Shown here: positions 36,207 through 45,176 of the stretch, piece by piece
Numbering within the stretch: position 1 is the first letter of the stretch
Layout of the letters: the number at the start of each line of letters is the position of its first letter
Assembly (NCBI RefSeq): GCF_001189965.1
Contig: NZ_LFLU01000002.1
Coordinates: forward strand, 1-64,000
Direction of reading: 5' to 3'
From: Herbaspirillum rhizosphaerae
GTDB taxonomy: Bacteria; Pseudomonadota; Gammaproteobacteria; Burkholderiales; Burkholderiaceae_D
Length of the DNA stretch: 64,000 nt
Notes under the pieces: model-generated
Database searches by the model: none
What the model was told of the DNA's origin: nothing
What the model saw: only the letters and a program-made list of their open reading frames with translations
Position numbers and translations under genes: made by a program

Positions 36207-36281
36207 CGGCGTGCAGGCGGCGTCAAGTAATGGCACACTGAGCGCCATCCGCCTGGCCATCCTTCAGGAAATCGTCCAACC

Positions 36282-37241
36282 ATGATCGTCAACAATCTCT
36301 TGCGCCGGCTTGATCTCACCACCTTGCGCCTGTTCGTCTCGGTGCAGGAAGAGGGCACGCTCACGCGCGCCGCTGCACGCGAGGCCATCGCCGTCTCCGC
36401 GGCCAGCAAGCGCCTGGTGGAGCTGGAGCAAGCCATCGGCGTGGCGCTGTTCGTGCGTCATGCACGCGGCATGGAACTGACGCCGGCGGGAGAGACCTTG
36501 TTCACGCATGCGCGGCGCGTGCTGCTCAGCGTCGAGACCATCGGCCTCGAACTGGCCGAGCATGCGCAAGGGGTGCGCGGCTATGTACGCATGGTGGCGA
36601 ACTTGTCGGCCATCGTCGAATTCCTCCCCGAAGACCTGATGGCGTTCACGCAATTGCACGAGCAGGTCAAGCTGGATCTGGAAGAGCGCCCCAGCGGCAG
36701 CGTCGTCAAAGGCGTGCAGGACAGCTGGGCCGACCTCGGCATCTGTTCCGGCGACACCGAGACCTACGATTTGCACACTACGCTGTACCGGCGCGACCGC
36801 CTGGTGCTGGTGATGCGCGACAGTCACGCATTGGCAAAACGCAAGAGCGTGAGCTTTGCCGATACGCTCGACTACGATCACGTCGGCCTGCATGCCGATA
36901 GTTCCATCAACGCGCGCACGCATCTGGCGGCGCGCTCCGGCGGCAAGTCGCTGAAGATGCGTATCCACGTGCCGGGCTTCGATGCCGTCTGCCGCATGGC
37001 GCAGGCGGGTATGGGGCTGGGCGTGATTCCTTCCGGCGTGTATGAAGCCATCGGCCGCTCGCTCGGTCTCACTGCGATGCCGCTCAGCGACGACTGGGCC
37101 AGCCGCGAATTGAAGATCGTGGTGCGCGATCCCAAGGGTTTGTCGCCGGTGTCGCAGGCCTTGTACGACTATCTCTGCGGCGCGGAAGAACGCGCTGCCG
37201 GTAACCTCAACGTCAAACTTAAAACAAGAAAAGCACAGTAA
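36282..37241 (+). CDS. LysR-family transcriptional regulator
   Basis: This 319-residue LysR protein has its winged helix in residues 10-70 (LTTLRLFVSVQEEGTLTRAA) and an effector domain after residue 95. It precedes, on the same strand, the CoA-transferase/lyase/MFS operon (100 bp away) and probably controls it, which is inference. It starts 76 bp after the cyclase gene. Confidence 0.87.
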   Translation: MIVNNLLRRLDLTTLRLFVSVQEEGTLTRAAAREAIAVSAASKRLVELEQAIGVALFVRHARGMELTPAGETLFTHARRVLLSVETIGLELAEHAQGVRGYVRMVANLSAIVEFLPEDLMAFTQLHEQVKLDLEERPSGSVVKGVQDSWADLGICSGDTETYDLHTTLYRRDRLVLVMRDSHALAKRKSVSFADTLDYDHVGLHADSSINARTHLAARSGGKSLKMRIHVPGFDAVCRMAQAGMGLGVIPSGVYEAIGRSLGLTAMPLSDDWASRELKIVVRDPKGLSPVSQALYDYLCGAEERAAGNLNVKLKTRKAQ

Positions 37242-37246
37242 CGACG

Positions 37247-37269
37247 AGCGTTCGCGTTTGGCGAACGCT
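37247..37269 (+). terminator. Hairpin after the LysR gene
   Basis: A perfect 9-bp stem AGCGTTCGC / GCGAACGCT has a GTTTG loop. No T tract follows, so termination is uncertain; it may instead be an operator for the next operon. Confidence 0.4.
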
Positions 37270-37341
37270 GCTTGCCGACTTACGGTTGGACGTCGCAGGT
37301 ATTCCCTTCTTATCCTGTAAAAAAGGAAGAAGGAGACTGCA

Positions 37342-38535
37342 ATGAGTGGACCACTCACAGGAATACGCGTCATCGAAATCGGCACCCTCATCGCCGCGCC
37401 GTTTGCGGCGCGCGTGATGGCCGAGTTCGGCGCCGACGTCATCAAGATCGAAGCCCCCGTCAACGGGGATCCCATCCGCAAATGGCGCAAGCTGCACGAG
37501 GGCACCTCGCTGTGGTGGTACCTGCAATCGCGCAACAAGAAATCGCTGTCGGTCAATCTGAAATCGCCGCAGGGCATCGCGCTGATCAAGCAACTGGTGG
37601 CCGATGCCGACGTGCTGATCGAGAACATGAAGCCGGGTGCGCTGGAAAGCCTGGGTCTCGGCTGGGACGAGCTCAGCGCGCTCAATCCCAAACTGACGCT
37701 GGTGCGCATTTCCGGTTACGGCCAGACCGGCCCGTACAAAGACCGTCCCGGTTTCGGCGCCATCGGCGAAGCCATGGGCGGCATCCGCTACACCACCGGC
37801 GAACCGGACGGCGTGCCGGCGCGCGCGGGCATCAGCCTGGGCGACTCGCTGGCGTCGCTGCATGCAGTGATCGGCGCGCTGATGTCGCTGCTGCGCGTGA
37901 AGACCGGACAAGGCCTCGGCCAGGTGGTCGACGTGTCGCTGGTCGAGAGCGTGTTCAACCTGATGGAAAGCCTGGTGCCGGAATACGATCTGCTCGGCCA
38001 CGTGCGCGAACGCAGCGGCGGCACCTTGCCCGGCATCGCGCCGTCCAATACCTATCCGACGCGCGACGCCGGCTACGTCGTCATCGCCGGCAACAGCAAC
38101 CCGATTTTCAAGCGCCTGATGCACGCCATCGGTCGCGCCGACCTGGCTGAAGATCCCGCCTTCGAACACAACGACGGCCGCGTGCAGCAAGTTGCCCTGC
38201 TGGACGCCGCCATCGCCGGCTGGACCTCGCTGCACGGCATGGACCATGTGCTGGCCGTGCTGGAACAGGCCGGCGTGCCGTCCGGCCGCATCTATTCCGT
38301 GGCCGACATCGTCGCCGATCCGCACTACCAGGCGCGCGACATGATCCTGTCGGCGCAACTGCCCGGGGGCGTCAACGTCAAGATGCCAGGTATCGTGCCG
38401 AAGCTGTCCGACACGCCCGGCGAGATCCACTGGCAAGGTCCGGCGCTCGGTGCGCATACGGTGGAAGTGTTGTCGGGACTCGGACTCGGCGCAGAAGAAA
38501 TCCGCCGTCTGCAGGAAGAAGGAGTGGTGCAATGA
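37342..38535 (+). CDS. Family III CoA-transferase (CaiB/BaiF)
   Basis: This 397-residue CoA-transferase has the class III N-terminus GPLTGIRVIEIGTLIAAPFAA, RNKKSLSVNLKSPQG and a GYGQTGPYKDRPGF core. It would activate a carboxylic acid with CoA. The next gene, overlapping by 4 nt, is an HMG-CoA-lyase-like enzyme, so the acyl-CoA made here is probably cleaved by it. Substrates such as 3-hydroxy-3-methylglutarate or citramalate-like acids are possible but not shown by the sequence. AAGGAGA precedes the ATG. Confidence 0.9.
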   Translation: MSGPLTGIRVIEIGTLIAAPFAARVMAEFGADVIKIEAPVNGDPIRKWRKLHEGTSLWWYLQSRNKKSLSVNLKSPQGIALIKQLVADADVLIENMKPGALESLGLGWDELSALNPKLTLVRISGYGQTGPYKDRPGFGAIGEAMGGIRYTTGEPDGVPARAGISLGDSLASLHAVIGALMSLLRVKTGQGLGQVVDVSLVESVFNLMESLVPEYDLLGHVRERSGGTLPGIAPSNTYPTRDAGYVVIAGNSNPIFKRLMHAIGRADLAEDPAFEHNDGRVQQVALLDAAIAGWTSLHGMDHVLAVLEQAGVPSGRIYSVADIVADPHYQARDMILSAQLPGGVNVKMPGIVPKLSDTPGEIHWQGPALGAHTVEVLSGLGLGAEEIRRLQEEGVVQ

Positions 38536-39515
38536 GTGCGCTTCAGAACCAGGCTTCCGAGCGTCTGATCGTGCAGGAAGTCTCGCCGCGCGACGGCTTG
38601 CAGATCGAACCGAGCTGGGTGCCGACCGAGGACAAGATCGCGCTGATCGACGGCCTGTCGCAGGCCGGATTCACGCGCATCGAAGCCGGCTCTTTCGTCT
38701 CGCCGAAAGCCATTCCGGCGCTGCGCGACGGCGATGAAGTATTCCGGCGCATCGCACGCAAGGATGGCGTGATCTACGTCGCATTGATTCCCAACGTCAA
38801 AGGTGCAGAACGCGCGCTGCTGGCCGGCGCCGACGAACTCAACATGGTCATGTCCGCCAGCCAGACGCACAACCGCGCCAACATGCGGATGAGCTGCGAA
38901 GCATCGCTGGCCGGTTTCAGCGATATCGTGGCTTTGGCCCGGGGCGTGGACGACGTGTCGCTCAACGCCACCGTCGCCACCGCCTTCGGTTGCCCCTTCG
39001 AAGGCAGGATCGACGAGGACCGCGTCATGCGTATCGTCGACGACTACCTGCAACTCGGCATCACCGGCATATCGCTGGCCGACACCACCGGCATGGCCAA
39101 TCCGCGCCAGGTGGCGCGCATCGTAGGGCGCGTTCTGAAACGCCTGCCGGCAGCGGCGCTGACGCTGCATTTTCACAATACGCGCGGCCTCGGGCTGGTC
39201 AACGTGCTGGCCGCGTATGAAGCCGGCGCGCGCCGTTTCGACGCCGCGCTCGGCGGTCTCGGCGGCTGTCCGTTTGCGCCGGGAGCATCGGGCAACATCT
39301 GCACCGAAGACCTGGTCAACCTGTGCGAGGAAACCGGCATCGAGACCGGCATCGATCTGCCGCTGCTGATCGGCATGTCGCGCAAGTTGCCGGCGCTGCT
39401 GGGGCATGAGGTGCCGGGCCAGCTGGCCAAGGCGGGACGCAACTGCGACCTGCATCCGATACCGGCTGCCTTGCAGACCGCGGTTGAGAAGACATCCCCT
39501 GCGCATTCGCAATAA
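38532..39515 (+). CDS. Hydroxymethylglutaryl-CoA lyase family protein
   Basis: This 327-residue TIM-barrel lyase has the family catalytic motif SPRDGLQ near residue 20, metal-binding HFHNTRG and the signature GLGGCPFAPGASGN with the active-site Cys. HMG-CoA lyase yields acetyl-CoA and acetoacetate; relatives act on citramalyl- or similar CoA esters. Overlap with the CoA-transferase gene indicates consecutive steps. Confidence 0.9.
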   Translation: MSALQNQASERLIVQEVSPRDGLQIEPSWVPTEDKIALIDGLSQAGFTRIEAGSFVSPKAIPALRDGDEVFRRIARKDGVIYVALIPNVKGAERALLAGADELNMVMSASQTHNRANMRMSCEASLAGFSDIVALARGVDDVSLNATVATAFGCPFEGRIDEDRVMRIVDDYLQLGITGISLADTTGMANPRQVARIVGRVLKRLPAAALTLHFHNTRGLGLVNVLAAYEAGARRFDAALGGLGGCPFAPGASGNICTEDLVNLCEETGIETGIDLPLLIGMSRKLPALLGHEVPGQLAKAGRNCDLHPIPAALQTAVEKTSPAHSQ

Positions 39516-39611
39516 CACGCAACAGCACGCACAAGAACAAGAGCACATCGCCTTTAACCAAGCGCGCGCCGAAAGTCTCAACAGAACATTCGGACGCCAA
39601 CAGGAGACAAC

Positions 39612-40952
39612 ATGAACACCCATACCGCCGCGGGGCAGACCCCGCAAGAACTCGTCGCGCCTCAGGCCGACAGCAATCCCGCCGACATTGTCGCCATCGT
39701 GCGCAAAGCCGCCTGGCGCATCATGCCGCTGATCATGATCTGCTATCTGTTCGCCTTCTTCGATCGCATCAACATCAGCTTCGCCAAATTCCAGTTGCAG
39801 GGCGACCTCGGCCTGAGCGACACCGCCTACGGTCTCGGCGCCAGCCTGTTCGTGGTCGGTTACGTGCTGTTTGAAGTGCCGAGCAACATGTTCCTCTACA
39901 AAGTCGGCGCGCGCCGCTGGATCGCCCGCATCATGATTTCGTGGGGACTGGCGACGGCAGCCATGGTGTTCGTCTCCAGCGAGTGGCAGTTCTACGGATT
40001 GCGCTTTGTGATCGGCGCGATGGAAGCCGGGTTTGCGCCGGGCGTGCTGTATTACCTGACGCTGTGGTTCCCGTCTTCATATCGCGGACGCATCACCTCC
40101 ATGCTGTTCCTGGCGTCGGCCTTCGCCGGGCTGATCGGCGCGCCGGTGTCGGGCATGATCCTCGGCCATATGGAAGGCGCCTTCGGCATCCGCGGCTGGC
40201 ACTGGCTGTTCATGCTGGGCGGCTTGCCGTGCATAGGCCTCGGCCTGGTCGTGCTGTGGCAGTTGAAGGACAAGATCGAAGACGCCGGCTGGCTCAGCCA
40301 GCGCGAGCAGCAGATCCTTGCCGCCAACGTGTCGCGTCCGACGTCGCACGAACGCGGCCACTCGCTGCTGGGCGCGATCAGGACGCCGGGCTTCCTGATG
40401 CTGGGACTGGTGTACTTCCTGATCCAGGTCGGTTCCTACGGTCTCAACTTCTGGGCGCCGCATCTGATCCGCACCGCCGGCACGCAGAATCCGACCGTCA
40501 TCGGCCTGCTGACTGCCGTGCCTTATATCTGCGGCGCGGCGGCGATGATCATCGTCGGTCGCTTATCCGACGCCAACGGCGAACGCCGCCGCTTCGTCAT
40601 CGGTTTAATGATCCTGGCAACCGTCGGCTTCTTTGCCGCCGGCGTGTTCGAAAAGCAAACCGTCTTGCTGATCGTTGCACTGGGCGTCATGGGTGCCGGC
40701 GTGGTTGCCGCCATCCCCGCCTTCTGGGCGCTGCCGCCCAAACTGGTGACCGGCGCCGGCGCCGCTGCCGGCATCGCGCTGATTAATACGCTCGGCCAGC
40801 TCGGCGGCATCGTCAGCCCGGTGATGGTCGGACGCATCAAGGACCTGACCGGCAGCACCACGCCGGCCCTGTATGCGATAGGCGGCATGACCTTGCTGTG
40901 CGCCTTGCTGCTGATGTATGCGATGCCGGCGGCATTGCGCGAGAAGGAGTAA
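39612..40952 (+). CDS. MFS transporter of the anion:cation symporter family
   Basis: This 446-residue inner-membrane transporter has 12 predicted helices. It has the ACS-family start MPLIMICYLFAFFDRINISFAK, VLFEVPSNMFLYKVGARRWIARIM (helix 2 and loop) and a second half beginning near residue 260. ACS members import organic anions such as tartrate, phthalate or galactonate. It is the last gene of the operon, followed by a terminator, and most likely imports the acid processed by the two upstream enzymes. Confidence 0.9.
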   Translation: MNTHTAAGQTPQELVAPQADSNPADIVAIVRKAAWRIMPLIMICYLFAFFDRINISFAKFQLQGDLGLSDTAYGLGASLFVVGYVLFEVPSNMFLYKVGARRWIARIMISWGLATAAMVFVSSEWQFYGLRFVIGAMEAGFAPGVLYYLTLWFPSSYRGRITSMLFLASAFAGLIGAPVSGMILGHMEGAFGIRGWHWLFMLGGLPCIGLGLVVLWQLKDKIEDAGWLSQREQQILAANVSRPTSHERGHSLLGAIRTPGFLMLGLVYFLIQVGSYGLNFWAPHLIRTAGTQNPTVIGLLTAVPYICGAAAMIIVGRLSDANGERRRFVIGLMILATVGFFAAGVFEKQTVLLIVALGVMGAGVVAAIPAFWALPPKLVTGAGAAAGIALINTLGQLGGIVSPVMVGRIKDLTGSTTPALYAIGGMTLLCALLLMYAMPAALREKE

Positions 40953-40970
40953 GTTCCGGCTGCCGATGCA

Positions 40971-41000
40971 AAGCCCCGTTCCCTTGAGCGGGGCTTTTTT
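40971..41000 (+). terminator. Intrinsic terminator after the MFS gene
   Basis: The stem AAGCCCCG / CGGGGCTT has a 10-nt loop and a run of six T. Confidence 0.9.
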
Positions 41001-41131
41001 CATGCGGCAATTTGTCTTCTAAAGTTATGCGAATTCCTTCTTGGACTCGCTTGTATCCCGCTTCCTATAATTGATCGCACCCACCATATCCGGCTGCCGC
41101 GATATGGTTTACATCGACGACCGGAGGCGAC

Positions 41132-42079
41132 ATGAACGCAATTGCAGGCAAGACTGTTCCGACTTACGAAAAGATTCGCGTAAAACCGCAGGCGGTGCAT
41201 ATCGGCGCAGAGATTTCCGGCGTCGATCTGCGCGCGCCGCTCGACCCGACCGCCGTCGCCGAGATCCGCGCGGCGCTGCTGCAATGGAAGGTGGTGTTCT
41301 TCCGCGATCAGCCGCTGGACCACGCGCAGCATGTGGCGTTCGGCAAGCAATTCGGCGACCTGACCGTGGGACATCCGGTGTTCGGTTATGAGGCGGGCCA
41401 TCCGGAAATCTATTCGGTCGGCCGCGATCGTTTCAAGAGTCGTTTCGACGGCCCACGCCTGGTGCGTCCGTGGACCGGCTGGCACACCGACGTCACCGCC
41501 GCGGTCAATCCGCCGGCGGCATCGATACTGCGCGGCGTGACGATTCCGCCTTACGGCGGCGACACGCAATGGACCAATCTGGTGGCGGCCTACCAGGGTT
41601 TGTCGCCGGCGCTGCGCGCCTTCGTCGACACCTTGCAGGGCGAGCACCGCTTCACGCCGCCCGAAGGTAATCGCGCCACGCAGGACTTCGTCAACAAGGT
41701 CGCAGCGACGCCGCTGGTCAGTCATCATCCGCTGGTGCGCGTGCATCCCGAGACCGGCGAAAAGGCGCTGTATGTCAGCCCCGGTTTTCTCAAGAACATT
41801 GTCGGCCTGCATCCGCGCGAGAGCGAACAATTGCTGGCGCTGCTGTTCGAGCATGTGGTGCGTCCCGAGTACACGGTGCGCTTCAAATGGGAAGAGGGCT
41901 CGCTGGCGTTCTGGGACAACCGCTCCACCGCGCATCTGGCGCCGGTCGATATTTATGACACTGACTTTGAACGTCAGCTGTATCGCATCACATTGGTCGG
42001 CGATGTGCCGGTCGGCCCTGACGGCAGGTCTTCGGTCAGTATCGAAGGGCAACCGGTCGTCGCGCATAGCGTCGAGTAG
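41132..42079 (+). CDS. TauD/TfdA-family 2-oxoglutarate dioxygenase
   Basis: This 315-residue Fe(II)/2-oxoglutarate-dependent oxygenase has the facial triad visible as WHTDVT (His-x-Asp) and a distal His in RSTAHLAPVD, followed by an Arg (ERQLYRIT) that would bind 2-oxoglutarate. Family members cleave taurine, alkyl sulfates or aryloxyacetates; this substrate is unknown. GGAGG precedes the ATG. It is followed after 8 bp by a flavoprotein gene. Confidence 0.88.
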   Translation: MNAIAGKTVPTYEKIRVKPQAVHIGAEISGVDLRAPLDPTAVAEIRAALLQWKVVFFRDQPLDHAQHVAFGKQFGDLTVGHPVFGYEAGHPEIYSVGRDRFKSRFDGPRLVRPWTGWHTDVTAAVNPPAASILRGVTIPPYGGDTQWTNLVAAYQGLSPALRAFVDTLQGEHRFTPPEGNRATQDFVNKVAATPLVSHHPLVRVHPETGEKALYVSPGFLKNIVGLHPRESEQLLALLFEHVVRPEYTVRFKWEEGSLAFWDNRSTAHLAPVDIYDTDFERQLYRITLVGDVPVGPDGRSSVSIEGQPVVAHSVE

Positions 42080-42087
42080 GAGCGCCG

Positions 42088-43533
42088 ATGCCACGCATTG
42101 AAATTTCGCCGCGCTCGGTGGCCATCATCGGCGGCGGCATGTCGGGAACGTTGGCGGCGATTCGCCTGATTCGCCAGGCGCGCAGCCCGTTGGTGATCCG
42201 CATCTTCGACCCCAATCCGGAACTGGGACGCGGCGTTGCCTATGGCACCACTGATTTCAGTCATCGTCTGAACGGGCCGGCCAAGGCCTTCAGCCTGCGG
42301 CCGGACGACGCCAGTCATTTTGCCGACTGGCTGCAGACACGCGCCAATCGTTCCGGCTGGCGCGATTTCGACGACCGGTTGCTGGCGTTTGCACCACGCT
42401 GGTTATATGGCGATTACATTCGCTCTGAACTCGCCGAAGCACTGAATGCCGCAGCGCCCGACGTCGAACTGGAGCATGTACTGGCGCGTGTCGACGACAT
42501 TGTGCAGGAGCACAATCGGGTGCGCATCAAGGTCGATGCGCGTCGTGAATTTCTTGCCGATCATGTCTTGTTGGCGCCTGGTGTATTCAAGGCAAAACCG
42601 GGGTTTGCCGTTACGCCGGATCTGCACGATGACGGACGTTATCTCGCCGATCCGTGGCATCCCGAGGCGCTCGACAAATTGAGGAATGTCGAGGATGTGC
42701 TGCTGGTCGGGAGCAGTCTGACCATGATCGACGCGGTGGTGTCGCTGGAAGCCCGCGGCTATCGCGGAAACTATCAGGTTGTCTCGCGCCGCGGCCTGGT
42801 GCCGGTCGGACGCAATGAGGCGCAGGCATGGCCGGAATTCCTGACGGATGTGGCTGCGCCGGTTTCCGTACGTGCAGTGTTGCGCGCGGTGCGTGCGCAG
42901 ATCGCCATAGCAAAAGCCCAAGGCGAAGACTGGCAGCGCGTGGTGCTTGCAGTACGGCCGCATCTGACGCGCCTGTGGCAGGGGGCGTCGCTGATCGAGC
43001 GACAACGTTTCATGCGTCATGTGCGTGCCTACTGGGACATGTTCCTGCACCGCGTGCCGCCGCCGAGCGCAGCCGTGTTCGATGCAGTGCGCGCAGCCGG
43101 TCGCGTGCGTTTGCATACGGGTACGCCGACTGCGGTTCATTCCGCCGAAGACGGCAGGCTGGATGTATCGGTGCGCCTGCGCGGGAAATCCGCAGAAATT
43201 GTCTTGCGTAGCGATGCCGTCATCAACTGCACCGGCTTTGAATATGTATGGAAGCGCGTGAGCGATCAGCCTTTGCTGGCGCGATTACTGGAAAAGGGAT
43301 ACGTGCGCCCGAGCGCGCTCGGACTCGGCATCGATGCGGATCCGCAGACGCTGGCGGTAATCGGCGTCGACGGCAAAACGTCGGACAATATTTCCACCAT
43401 GGGTTTGCCGTTGCGTGGCGTGCTGTTCGAATCAGGCACCATTGCCGAATTGCTGCGGCAGGCGGTATTGCTGGCGCCGCTGCTGGATGCGGCTGGACAG
43501 TATGCGGATGAAGAGGCGCGCGACGCCGCCTGA
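42088..43533 (+). CDS. FAD/NAD(P)-binding protein, YdhS-like
   Basis: This 481-residue flavoprotein is of the NAD_binding_9 (YdhS, COG4529) type. The dinucleotide motif GGGMSGTLAA is at the N-terminus, then GRGVAYGTTDFSHRLNGPA, and a second motif LLVGSSLTMIDAVVSL follows near residue 210. The reaction is unknown. It is probably co-transcribed with the preceding 2-oxoglutarate dioxygenase (GGAG overlaps its stop) and may act on the same compound. Confidence 0.83.
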   Translation: MPRIEISPRSVAIIGGGMSGTLAAIRLIRQARSPLVIRIFDPNPELGRGVAYGTTDFSHRLNGPAKAFSLRPDDASHFADWLQTRANRSGWRDFDDRLLAFAPRWLYGDYIRSELAEALNAAAPDVELEHVLARVDDIVQEHNRVRIKVDARREFLADHVLLAPGVFKAKPGFAVTPDLHDDGRYLADPWHPEALDKLRNVEDVLLVGSSLTMIDAVVSLEARGYRGNYQVVSRRGLVPVGRNEAQAWPEFLTDVAAPVSVRAVLRAVRAQIAIAKAQGEDWQRVVLAVRPHLTRLWQGASLIERQRFMRHVRAYWDMFLHRVPPPSAAVFDAVRAAGRVRLHTGTPTAVHSAEDGRLDVSVRLRGKSAEIVLRSDAVINCTGFEYVWKRVSDQPLLARLLEKGYVRPSALGLGIDADPQTLAVIGVDGKTSDNISTMGLPLRGVLFESGTIAELLRQAVLLAPLLDAAGQYADEEARDAA

Positions 43534-43814
43534 TCATGACAAATCCGAGCATGCATACTCGGATTGATTATTGGATGCGTTGAAGCAAGAGCGATATAGT
43601 GGAGTCTCTCCTCTCTGCTTCATGATTTGTGATGTTGCAATGTAGTTGCAGGAAGGACGGTGCTTACTCCCGCAGCATCGTCCTCATGTCGGCAGCGTCG
43701 ACATGTGAGCAGATTCAAAGCGCGGCCACTTTGCAGATAGCACTGGGCCGCGCGAATCTACTCATGTGTCGGCGCTGTATTTTTTCGTACTGTATTTTTC
43801 TGCACCACAAATTC
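43534..43814. other. Intergenic stretch, no gene recognised
   Basis: This lies between the flavoprotein gene and the bidirectional terminator at 43815. No credible coding frame, repeat or promoter was identified. Confidence 0.4.
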
Positions 43815-43847
43815 AAAAAGCCCCTCACGGCAACGTGCGGGGCTTTT
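43815..43847 (-). terminator. Bidirectional intrinsic terminator
   Basis: The stem AAAAAGCCCC / GGGGCTTTT has T runs on both strands. It ends the minus-strand zinc-ribbon gene and could also stop read-through from the flavoprotein gene. Confidence 0.85.
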
Positions 43848-43880
43848 ATTGTTGAGCCGGACCGGCTCAAAGAAAATAAT

Positions 43881-44150
43881 TTATTTTTTGTAACTGTAGA
43901 TACCGATGCGCGCGTTCGGATCGATCTGGCGGATGTAAAGCTGATACGTATCGCCGCTGCTGGTTTTCAGTTTTGCCATCTTGCTTTGTTTGCAACACGA
44001 CGGGCAGGCCACTTTCTTTTCCTGTATCGGGCGCGCGTCCGGAGACAGCTGCAGCATGAGCTGTCCGCAGTGCGGGCATGCCAGGCTGATGTCTTGCGCG
44101 AAGATGCTTGCGTGGGCGGGAGCTTTGCCGCCCGGGGTGTTCGATTTCAT
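43881..44150 (-). CDS. Small zinc-ribbon protein of unknown function
   Basis: This 89-residue cytosolic protein has a CPHC and a CPSC pair about 23 residues apart, which would bind one zinc ion. The rest (TYQLYIRQIDPNARIGIYSYKK) is a short beta-rich tail. The family was not recognised. The start is uncertain because no clear ribosome binding site lies upstream. A terminator directly follows, supporting a real transcribed gene. Confidence 0.65.
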   Translation of the reverse strand: MKSNTPGGKAPAHASIFAQDISLACPHCGQLMLQLSPDARPIQEKKVACPSCCKQSKMAKLKTSSGDTYQLYIRQIDPNARIGIYSYKK

Positions 44151-44550
44151 CGTCGATTATTCTTATAAGGGTTGCCGGTTATAACCAAAGCCGGGGAGCA
44201 TAACTCCCCGAATCCAGGTGGAGCAAGTCGGTGAATGTATCACACTTTTATCGGCGCGCCAGCGAATCGCCATCGGCAATTTTTTGCACAATTCGTCACG
44301 TCATTTTTTCTGTGTGAACGGATGTCCAGGCGTTCGTGCGCGCACAGCGAGTATAAAAATCCGGCGTGATATTGGGAACGACTGTTTACGACTTTGCTTA
44401 CGCGAAAAACGGAGAAAAAGAGAAGAAAAAACACGGGAGGAAAATCGGATGCGCTTGTTGCAGATAGCGTCACTGCAAGAAGGCGTACGTACGCATCTGC
44501 GCAAGACTCGGCAGACGGCGGCAGAAGAACAGGAAAAAGAAATCAACAAA
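44151..44550. other. Intergenic stretch with one hairpin
   Basis: Positions 44192-44210 form a 7-bp hairpin CGGGGAG / CTCCCCG. The remainder is of lower GC with no convincing gene, although a weak frame is open on the plus strand. Confidence 0.4.
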
Positions 44551-44589
44551 GACAGTTCGCCGGCGGCATTACGCCGGGAGCGAACTGTC
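44551..44589 (-). terminator. Terminator of the DUF4148 gene
   Basis: A 10-bp stem GACAGTTCGC / GCGAACTGTC encloses a second stem CGGCG / CGCCG, and the minus strand continues TTTGTTGATTTCTTTTTC. Confidence 0.85.
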
Positions 44590-44614
44590 TGTCATCGACA
44601 TGTGATGCAACCGA

Positions 44615-44899
44615 TTAGTGTGTGGTGTCGAGGTAGTTGGCGCGGGCGATGTTACCGCCGCGGCCGAGTTCTGCGACGACTTCAGCACGGGTCTTGGACG
44701 ACGCGACAGGTGCAGGGTTAAAAGTTTCCTGATAGTTGCGACGGCCCAGATCGCCACCGGCTTGCTTGACTTCAGCGACGACTTCGGCGCGAGTCTTGGT
44801 GGAAACGAAAGGCTTGTCGATCGGATATTGGGTTTCAGCAAAAGCGGAGCCGGCGGCGGCGATCAGGGCTGTAGCGGCGATAATTTTAGCGATGTTCAT
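44615..44899 (-). CDS. Small secreted DUF4148 protein
   Basis: This 94-residue protein has a signal peptide (MNIAKIIAATALIAAAGSAFA) and two DUF4148 units with STKTRAEVVAEV and SSKTRAEVVAEL. The start at 44899 has AGAGAG upstream. It is related to the three-unit protein at 29572-29955. Function is unknown; DUF4148 proteins are small, exported and common in Burkholderiales. Confidence 0.82.
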   Translation of the reverse strand: MNIAKIIAATALIAAAGSAFAETQYPIDKPFVSTKTRAEVVAEVKQAGGDLGRRNYQETFNPAPVASSKTRAEVVAELGRGGNIARANYLDTTH

Positions 44900-45176
44900 T
44901 TTATTCTCTCTGAGTAAATGGTTGATGCAAATGATGTAAATGCGGCAAAAAAGTGAAGCCATGAAGTGAAACCGGAAGGGTTCATCTGGGCTCACTACCG
45001 ATCTGGGATCGGAGTTTTGTTTTGCAACCAGATATTTCAGCGATATCCGAAAATAGAATGACTGATATAAGCAGATCGTCTAACTGGAAGGCGCCGGCGG
45101 ATGAGAAAAATACCGCCCGCGATAAGGGATATGTCGCCGCGATGCCTTGCCGGATAAGGCATTGCGGCGATCATGC

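Noticed and set aside
32390-36260. Two long minus-strand frames (32390-34123, 34452-36260)
   Set aside because: Antisense to a chemoreceptor and a diguanylate cyclase with conserved motifs.
44218-44721. Plus-strand frame opposite the DUF4148 gene
   Set aside because: Lys/Arg/Glu-rich composition, runs through a terminator hairpin and the antisense of a conserved gene.
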